Source: Pseudomonadota bacterium
GTDB taxonomy: Bacteria; Bdellovibrionota; Bdellovibrionia; Bdellovibrionales; JAEYZS01
Assembly (NCBI GenBank): GCA_023427925.1
Contig: JAEYZS010000012.1
Coordinates: 1 to 8,840 of the forward strand
DNA length: 8,840 nucleotides
Direction: 5' to 3'
The notes beneath the pieces were generated by a model. The model had not been told where the DNA came from. It did no database searches and saw nothing but the letters and a program-made list of their open reading frames with translations. This document shows positions 6,732-8,840 of this stretch, piece by piece. How positions within the stretch are numbered: position 1 is the stretch's first letter; each line of letters starts with the position of its first letter. The translations under genes and the position numbers were made by a program.

Positions 6732-6749
6732 AGGGGAGGAGCAAGGATG
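6732..6749 (+). promoter_or_regulatory. Strong ribosome binding site with a CsrA-like CAAGGAUG at the start codon
   Basis: AGGGGAGGAG (6732-6741) contains GGAGG seven bases before ATG 6747, the strongest Shine-Dalgarno in the window. The start itself lies in CAAGGATG (6742-6749), which matches the core CARGGAUG of the CsrA/RsmA binding consensus. CsrA control is an inference. Confidence 0.6.
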
Positions 6750-7121
6750 CTCAGAGACGTACTTATAAACCAAAAAGGGTTATCAAATAGAGAAGCTGAA
6801 GTTGCTGAATTAGTAACTAAAGGTCTAAGCAACAAGGAAGTTGCAAATCAACTTTTCGTTACTGAAAAGACGGTTAAGTTTCATCTTACGAACATTTATA
6901 AAAAGATGAACTTAAAGTCTAGAGCACAATTAATTGTTTGGTGCATGCCACATTTCTCTTTTGCTGAAACACCAGCAAATAGCGGAAATGCAGGAGCTAC
7001 TAGCACTAACATTTCAAATGAAGCTTCAAATCCAAATCAACAAATTCAAAACACTATTCCTTCTGGAGCATCAACTGTTGGTGGTCTAAAAGGTGGCAGT
7101 GGTTCAGGTTTTGGATACTAA
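6747..7121 (+). CDS. Stand-alone LuxR/GerE-type helix-turn-helix regulator
   Basis: The 124-residue protein consists of a GerE-type DNA-binding domain (about 11-66, LSNREAEVAELVTKGLSNKEVA...), with the recognition-helix region VTEKTVKFHLTNIYKKM at 38-54. There is no receiver or autoinducer-binding domain. From about residue 72 the tail is low complexity, rich in Asn, Ser, Ala and Gly, and ends GGSGSGFGY. The fold binds DNA as a dimer; the regulated genes are unknown. It begins after a long structured upstream region and has a very strong ribosome binding site, so it is likely well expressed and regulated. Its last 29 bases overlap the thioesterase gene in another frame. It may control the minor pilin genes downstream or its own promoter, but that is only suggested by position. 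Confidence 0.9.
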   Translation: MLRDVLINQKGLSNREAEVAELVTKGLSNKEVANQLFVTEKTVKFHLTNIYKKMNLKSRAQLIVWCMPHFSFAETPANSGNAGATSTNISNEASNPNQQIQNTIPSGASTVGGLKGGSGSGFGY

Positions 7122-7608
7122 TTCAAACGGTAAGACTGTAAAATCATCTCAGGTTATAATGACCGAGATGGTTTTACCATCTCACACGAACGCCCTCGGG
7201 AGTATTTTCGGGGGCGTTATTATGTCATGGATAGATATCGCTGCTGCGATCTGCGCTCAAAGACACTCCAATCACACTGTTGTTACTGCAAGTATAGATG
7301 CCCTTCATTTCGTCGCTCCTGTTTATAAAGGATGGATTGTAAATCTAAAAGCGTCCCTCAATTATGCCGGTCGAACTTCGATGGAAATCGGGGTAAGAAT
7401 TGATGCTGAAAATCCCATTACAGGCGAAACGTTTCATACTGCGACAGCCTATCTTACTTTTGTTGCAATAGACGATAAATCAAAGCCTATACCCGTTCCT
7501 AAGCTAATACCAGAATCTGCCGAAGAGAAGAGAAGGTATGAAGCAGCTAAAACACGAAGAGCACAAAGGCTTGCACTTAAAGAAAGCCTATCTAAATCGC
7601 GCTCTTAA
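7093..7608 (+). CDS. Hotdog-fold acyl-CoA thioesterase (YkhA/ACOT type)
   Basis: The protein should hydrolyse acyl-CoA thioesters to free fatty acid and CoA in the cytoplasm. It is highly typical of the family: KTVKSSQVIMTEMVLPSHTNALG (14-36), SIFGGVIMSWIDIAAAICAQRH (37-58), TASIDALHFVAPV and NYAGRTSMEIGVR, then FHTATAYLTFVAID. The likely catalytic residues are Asn33 in the HTN motif and Asp48 in the WIDIA helix, by analogy with YciA/ACOT7-type enzymes. The C-terminal 30 residues are charged and helical-looking. The start is uncertain. GTG 7093 gives 171 residues, GTG 7099 is also possible (AAAAGG at 7088-7093), and ATG 7159 would cut off a conserved segment. In every upstream choice the gene overlaps the end of the regulator gene, so translational coupling is likely. 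Confidence 0.92.
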   Translation: MAVVQVLDTNSNGKTVKSSQVIMTEMVLPSHTNALGSIFGGVIMSWIDIAAAICAQRHSNHTVVTASIDALHFVAPVYKGWIVNLKASLNYAGRTSMEIGVRIDAENPITGETFHTATAYLTFVAIDDKSKPIPVPKLIPESAEEKRRYEAAKTRRAQRLALKESLSKSRS

Positions 7609-8578
7609 AACATTAAAGAACAGTAAAGGTGTAACTCTTGTAGAGTTAATGGCGACGGTTGCCATTGGAACCATTGTTTCTCTAGGTATTGCTTCTGTAT
7701 TTGTTTTTTCAATGCAGCAATTTGTGATGCTAGTAGAAAAGAACTCCGCTGAAGAAAGTGCATTACAAGCGGCCTTTTATCTGAGGCAATATCTTTCTCA
7801 AGCTGTAGAGCTAAACGCGACCGATGCAATTAATAATACAACATGGACATGTACAGGAGGCAGTACAGGTTGTGGAGTTTTGGATGTTAATTTTCGTCTT
7901 CTCGATGCCTCAGCTTCGGGTAGTGTCGAGAGTAATCCCGATCAAGGAAACTTTGCTCGCTTTGCAATTTTTAATCGTGAAGCTGCTTTTTTTAGAACTA
8001 ATATAGATGGTATTCCAAATGGTGTGGGGAACTTACAGCCTACCGCGATTTTTGTAAAGGATACTCGCGCTGCAAGCATTGGCTTTCCTGATGCGGCTTC
8101 TGGCGGCCTAGTGTTTAGTTATAATCGAGAGTATTCGGGTGGAACATTCAATATAATTCCAAATTCATCGGATCTCTTTTTATCTCGGATACATGACTTT
8201 AGAGTACAGCGAGTTAATTGTAATGGGGGGGCGAATGGGCTCGCCGTTGAAGTCGTCGGCTTTAACGACGGGATTTTGATTCCATGCTTACCAGCGGGCT
8301 GGGCACCTCCAGCTGGTCAAGCAATGAGGATTAAAACGATAACTCTCGAGGTGGTAACTCGCTATTTTAAAACTTCACTTAAGGGAGACTGGAACTATAG
8401 GTTTCCAATAGGTGGAGGAACAGCAGGACCATACCGAGATGTGGTTCAGACAGTAAAAATCAACTTCAAAAACAATATCCTTACGGAAGTCAGTCGAGTG
8501 GGCCAAAGTGGCGGCATGGAAAGAGTCCACGGTTCGCTTTATTTCTTTGATTATTTAATGCCGATTAAAAACAATTAG
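7538..8578 (+). CDS. Minor type IV pilin / pseudopilin, PilW/PulJ-like
   Basis: The 346-residue protein has a class III prepilin leader. A basic segment of 31 residues ends in SKG, followed by VTLVELMATVAIGTIVSLGIASVFVF. Prepilin peptidase should cut after Gly31, leaving Val at +1 and the usual Glu at +5 (Glu36). The hydrophobic N-terminal helix spans about 32-58 and is followed by a long globular part. Four cysteines at 105, 112, 228 and 250 could form two disulfides after export. The size and the following PilX-like gene suggest a PilW-type minor pilin, priming or capping a pilus or pseudopilus. ATG 7538 has GAGAAG at 7525-7530 and overlaps the thioesterase by 71 bases. TTG 7571 would give a more usual 20-residue leader but has no well-spaced Shine-Dalgarno. 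Confidence 0.85.
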   Translation: MKQLKHEEHKGLHLKKAYLNRALKTLKNSKGVTLVELMATVAIGTIVSLGIASVFVFSMQQFVMLVEKNSAEESALQAAFYLRQYLSQAVELNATDAINNTTWTCTGGSTGCGVLDVNFRLLDASASGSVESNPDQGNFARFAIFNREAAFFRTNIDGIPNGVGNLQPTAIFVKDTRAASIGFPDAASGGLVFSYNREYSGGTFNIIPNSSDLFLSRIHDFRVQRVNCNGGANGLAVEVVGFNDGILIPCLPAGWAPPAGQAMRIKTITLEVVTRYFKTSLKGDWNYRFPIGGGTAGPYRDVVQTVKINFKNNILTEVSRVGQSGGMERVHGSLYFFDYLMPIKNN

Positions 8579-8615
8579 ATTCAAAATAGGAAGTCTAAAT
8601 AATAAATCATATCAA

Positions 8616-8634
8616 TTGTCTCATGATGAGATAA
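8616..8634. repeat. Imperfect dyad in the gap after the PilW-like gene
   Basis: TCTCAT and ATGAGA flank a central G at 8619-8631, and the symmetry extends to TT/AA at 8616-8617 and 8633-8634 through one G/T mismatch. As RNA it gives a tight 5-bp stem with a TGA loop; no T-run follows directly. It could be an operator or a weak 3' hairpin. Confidence 0.35.
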
Positions 8635-8659
8635 ATTTGAACTCTTTTGTTTAGTCGAG

Positions 8660-8688
8660 TTAATATTTTTCCGATATTATTATATACT
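8660..8688 (+). promoter_or_regulatory. Candidate promoter of the PilX-like gene
   Basis: TTAATA (8660-8665, 4 of 6) and TATACT (8683-8688, 5 of 6) are 17 bases apart. The region is very AT-rich, so chance matches are easy. The predicted start near 8695 would leave a leader of about 15 bases before ATG 8710. Confidence 0.3.
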
Positions 8689-8709
8689 TAAGTGTATATG
8701 GGGTCATAT

Positions 8710-8840
8710 ATGAAAACCAGGTTTTCGGTTCATTTGGATAACGAGCGTGGCGGAATGGCAGCTTTGCTTTCTGTTATTACGCTTTCGATGATAATCGTAA
8801 GTACCCTTTCTTCTTTCTACGTCTATATTGAGAACAGAGC
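8710..8840 (+). CDS. PilX-like minor pilin, N-terminal part (runs off the window)
   Basis: Forty-three complete codons are visible. The first 15 residues are basic and polar (MKTRFSVHLDNERGG), followed by a hydrophobic helix MAALLSVITLSMIIVSTLSS at 16-35 and then FYVYIENR. The pattern RGG followed by a long hydrophobic stretch is that of PilX-type minor pilins, in which Glu at +5 is often absent; here +5 would be Leu20 if cleavage follows Gly15. GGGG at 8700-8703 is six bases before ATG 8710. An in-frame ATG at 8698 would add four residues but has no Shine-Dalgarno. Position after a PilW-like gene supports a minor pilin cluster continuing past the window. A plain membrane-anchored protein is the alternative. 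Confidence 0.7.
   Translation, partial: MKTRFSVHLDNERGGMAALLSVITLSMIIVSTLSSFYVYIENR

Larger units (their letters stand above)
6325..6746. other. 422-base intergenic region between mutS and the LuxR-type gene
   Basis: I find no convincing gene, tRNA or known riboswitch here. The region contains a 7-bp hairpin (6368-6386), a 10-base palindrome GACGATCGTC (6439-6448), phased A-tracts (6495-6519), a set of GAGTTC/GAACTC repeats (6603-6637), a perfect 10-bp inverted repeat (6638-6664), a promoter candidate (6619-6647) and a strong ribosome binding site (6732-6741). Most of the signal is in its right half, which suggests it serves the downstream regulator gene. Confidence 0.7.

Noticed and set aside
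6560..6746. Cyclic-di-GMP (GEMM) or other known riboswitch upstream of the LuxR-type gene
   Set aside because: The conserved GEMM core sequences are absent and I cannot match any other known riboswitch class by eye; an Infernal/Rfam search would be decisive.
6747..7608. Regulator-thioesterase fusion through frameshift
   Set aside because: The regulator ends normally and the thioesterase has its own GTG starts. No slippery heptamer is evident at the overlap, so two separate genes is the simpler reading.
7605..7829. Minus-strand open frame opposite the pilin N-terminus
   Set aside because: It mirrors the hydrophobic pilin helix and has no supporting context.
1..8840. CRISPR array, tRNA, rRNA, insertion sequence or integration site
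   Set aside because: No regularly spaced direct repeats, tRNA-like T-loop, transposase motif or flanking target duplication was seen.

Overview
The window reads as a stretch of chromosome from a Gram-negative bacterium of fairly low GC content (about 40% by eye). Every complete gene is on the + strand and gene density is high. Mpl and an LD-carboxypeptidase indicate meso-DAP peptidoglycan and murein recycling. The mix of murein-recycling genes, a stand-alone LuxR-type regulator and minor type IV pilins would fit a low-GC member of the Bdellovibrionota, but this placement is an inference from gene style. No marker in the window proves it.

Layout. (1) Bases 1-237 hold the 3' end of an unrecognised gene. 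(2) Bases 278-3673 hold a tightly coupled three-gene unit: an LD-carboxypeptidase (peptidase S66), a beta-lactamase-fold serine hydrolase starting on a GTG that overlaps the previous stop by one base, and the murein tripeptide ligase Mpl, whose best start is a GTG one base after the previous stop. A promoter-like sequence sits directly upstream of the first gene, placed so that the message could be nearly leaderless. (3) Bases 3784-6324 hold a full-length mismatch-repair gene, mutS, preceded by a weak terminator-like hairpin and a good Shine-Dalgarno. (4) Bases 6325-6746 are a 422-base non-coding region with phased A-tracts, several inverted repeats, a promoter candidate and a possible CsrA-type site at the next start codon. 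It is the most information-rich non-coding part of the window. (5) Bases 6747-8578 hold three overlapping genes: a stand-alone LuxR/GerE DNA-binding protein, a YkhA/ACOT-type hotdog acyl-CoA thioesterase and a PilW/PulJ-like minor pilin. (6) After a 131-base AT-rich gap, a PilX-like pilin gene starts at 8710 and runs off the end.

How they work together. The first unit forms most of a cytoplasmic murein-recycling route. LD-carboxypeptidase trims tetrapeptide to tripeptide and Mpl ligates the tripeptide to UDP-MurNAc. The serine hydrolase between them probably acts on the same material, but its substrate cannot be read from sequence. MutS is independent. The last unit places a small transcription regulator, with its own structured upstream region, ahead of minor pilins of a type IV pilus or type II secretion-like system. 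The thioesterase between them looks metabolic and may only be co-transcribed.

No complete unknown system is evident. The best candidates for something undescribed are the regulatory region at 6480-6750, the overlapping regulator-thioesterase-pilin arrangement, and the unassigned hydrolase in the murein-recycling unit.
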